8,284 bases of DNA from Alphaproteobacteria bacterium (GTDB lineage Bacteria; Pseudomonadota; Alphaproteobacteria; Rs-D84): NCBI GenBank assembly GCA_024402755.1, contig JAKSTD010000011.1, forward strand, positions 1-8,284, in the 5' to 3' direction. Shown piece by piece: positions 7,157 to 8,284 of the stretch. The position numbers and the translations under genes are program-made. Positions within the stretch are counted from its first letter, which is position 1; each line of letters starts with the position of its first letter. Under the pieces are notes generated by a model that ran no database searches, was not told the DNA's origin, and worked only from the letters and a program-made list of their open reading frames with translations.

Positions 7157-7846
7157 ATGTTTATAAGAAAAGATAATACTTTGAAATGGAAATGGATTTT
7201 TTTTGGTGCGATTATTACGGTTGCACTGGTGTTGGGATGTGTGTTTGGTTGGGACAAGGAATTGTATTCAATTTTACATAATCCTCAATGTAATCCGTGG
7301 ACCGGCGGTGCAGGTTTTTGGTGTGGTGCGGCATACATTTTTGGTAAGATTTTCAGTGCCAAGGTATGGTTTGTTGTTTCTTTGTTGGCTGTTATATCGT
7401 TCTTTGTTTACAAAGCGGTTACAAATGAAAACGATTTTCGATTTGCATTTATCAAGATAAAAAACAGTTATGCGTTTTACCTTTTGTGTTCGGTGGTGAT
7501 GGCGATTTTGACAAGCGGTATATTGAAAGTTTTAATCGGACGTTCGCGACCAATTATTTATGAAGCACTGGATGCAACTTTCTTTGTCCCGGGAACATTT
7601 GAAAGTGTGTTTAATTCGATGCCGTCTGGACATACAGCGGTCAGTTTTGCCGGTCTTGTTATGATTGGAATGTTACTTCCGCGGATAAAATGGGCAACTT
7701 GGGGTCTGGCAATAATTATTGGTTTGTCGCGTGTTTATATCGGTGCGCATTGGGTTGGGGATGTTATTTTGGGTGCGTTTATTGGAATGCTGTGCGCTGA
7801 TTTGACCAAGGCGATATTGAAAAAAATAAATTCGAAAATAAATTAA
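7157..7846 (+). CDS. PAP2-superfamily membrane phosphatase
   Basis: Integral membrane lipid phosphatase of the PAP2 (type 2 phosphatidic acid phosphatase) superfamily. All three catalytic motifs are intact: KVLIGRSRP (residues 124-132, KxxxxxxRP), MPSGH (155-159) and SRVYIGAHWVGD (191-202, SRx5Hx3D), with His159, His198 and Asp202 as expected. Hydrophobic segments are at about residues 13-31, 70-86, 107-123, 161-174 and 180-190, with another at about 203-215. Substrates in the family include undecaprenyl diphosphate, phosphatidylglycerol phosphate and the phosphates of lipid A (LpxE/LpxF); the sequence alone does not decide between them, though the presence of an LPS exporter in the same window makes a lipid A or carrier-lipid role reasonable. 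The ATG is 1 nt after the upstream stop and has only a weak ribosome binding site, suggesting translational coupling. It is the last gene before the hairpin cluster. Confidence 0.92.
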   Translation: MFIRKDNTLKWKWIFFGAIITVALVLGCVFGWDKELYSILHNPQCNPWTGGAGFWCGAAYIFGKIFSAKVWFVVSLLAVISFFVYKAVTNENDFRFAFIKIKNSYAFYLLCSVVMAILTSGILKVLIGRSRPIIYEALDATFFVPGTFESVFNSMPSGHTAVSFAGLVMIGMLLPRIKWATWGLAIIIGLSRVYIGAHWVGDVILGAFIGMLCADLTKAILKKINSKIN

Positions 7847-7850
7847 ATTA

Positions 7851-7990
7851 ATTCTCCCCCTGTGGGGGAGGGGAATAAAAAAGTTCTCCTCCGTTGGAGG
7901 AGTACCGGCAGAGCCGGGGAGGTGGTCAGATAATTTGTTTTTATGTAAACCACCCCGGTGCTTCGCACCACCCCTCCATAGAGGGGAACT
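7851..7990. repeat. Cluster of REP-like hairpin repeats (REPIN-like inverted pair plus a partial unit)
   Basis: A GC-rich, non-coding stretch unlike its AT-rich surroundings. Unit 1 (7882-7926, plus) is AGTTC, hairpin CTCCTCC-GTT-GGAGGAG (7886-7902), hairpin CCGGC-AGA-GCCGG (7905-7917), ending GGAGGTGGT. Unit 2 (7990-7949, read on the minus strand) has the same plan: AGTTC, hairpin CCCCTC-TATG-GAGGGG, hairpin GGTGC-GAA-GCACC, ending GGGGTGGT. The two face each other across a 22-bp AT-rich spacer. A lone hairpin, CTCCCCC-TGT-GGGGGAG (7854-7870), looks like part of a third unit. Such arrangements are typical of REP/REPIN elements, which can be moved by RAYT transposases, stabilise mRNA 3' ends or bind gyrase or IHF; which applies here is unknown. 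No T-run follows on the plus strand, so it is not a classical terminator for the sec operon. Confidence 0.8.
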
Positions 7991-8001
7991 AAAAAAACCA
8001 C

Positions 8002-8030
8002 TTTTCAAGAATAAGAAAATATGGTACAAT
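8002..8030 (+). promoter_or_regulatory. Candidate extended-10 promoter of the CA-repeat gene
   Basis: TTTTCA (8002-8007), a 17-bp spacer ending in TGG, and TACAAT (8025-8030) form a good sigma-70-type promoter with an extended-10 TG at 8022-8023. The start would be near 8037, leaving a leader of about 32 nt that contains the AAGGAG site at 8055-8060. It makes this gene independent of the upstream operon. Confidence 0.6.
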
Positions 8031-8039
8031 ACCCATATT
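8018..8039. promoter_or_regulatory. Inverted repeat over the -10 box, candidate operator
   Basis: AATATGG (8018-8024) and CCATATT (8033-8039) are perfect 7-bp arms around an 8-nt centre that contains the -10 box. In an alternative register, AATATGGTA pairs with TACC-C-ATATT around CAA with one bulged base. Its position over the -10 would suit a repressor, but no regulator is visible. Confidence 0.4.
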
Positions 8040-8068
8040 GAGTTTACATAAGAAAAGGAGACGAAGAA

Positions 8069-8284
<216 letters not shown>

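Noticed and set aside
7877..7902. Minus-strand intrinsic terminator (7-bp stem followed by T6)
   Set aside because: The shape is plausible, but no minus-strand gene lies to its right within the window; it is better explained as part of the REP-like unit.
7851..7990. CRISPR array
   Set aside because: The repeated units are inverted, differ in sequence, and lack regularly spaced unique spacers.

Overview
The window reads as a chromosomal segment of a fairly AT-rich alphaproteobacterium (roughly 40% GC by eye), probably an uncultured, host-associated or reduced lineage. The pointers are: a MutL carrying the endonuclease motif and a CNHGRP C-terminal motif, the yajC-secD-secF order with a short SecD of about 518 codons, the SecF 'NDKVV.YDRI' signature, and a divergent LptG-type permease. 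The species assignment is inference.

Layout. (1) Positions 1-459, minus strand: N-terminal part of an LptF/LptG-family permease that runs off the left edge. (2) 460-542: compact divergent promoter region in which one palindromic TTGCAA box can act as the -35 element in both directions. (3) 543-2751, plus: greA and mutL, 1 nt apart, a transcription and DNA-repair pair. (4) 2820-7846, plus: a probable operon of yajC, secD, secF, a PDZ plus S41 peptidase-like periplasmic protein and a PAP2 phosphatase. YajC, SecD and SecF assist the SecYEG translocon; the last two genes act in the periplasm and inner membrane. (5) 7847-7990: no gene, but a GC-rich cluster of hairpins made of two inverted copies of a REP-like unit plus a partial third. 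(6) 7991-8284, plus: a strong promoter overlapped by an inverted repeat, a good ribosome binding site, and the start of an exported protein whose 5' coding region holds an 18-unit CA dinucleotide repeat. It runs off the right edge.

Four points stand out. secD is interrupted by a single in-frame TAA while the reading frame continues on the far side. The S41 homologue lacks both catalytic residues (Ser to Gly, Lys to Arg). The last gene has the layout of a phase-variable surface or secreted protein: it is ON at 18 CA units, and a gain or loss of one unit gives an immediate stop. A 12-bp hairpin followed by a T-run lies just downstream of that repeat inside the coding sequence and could couple frame state to transcription termination. 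No tRNA, rRNA, CRISPR array or insertion sequence was seen.
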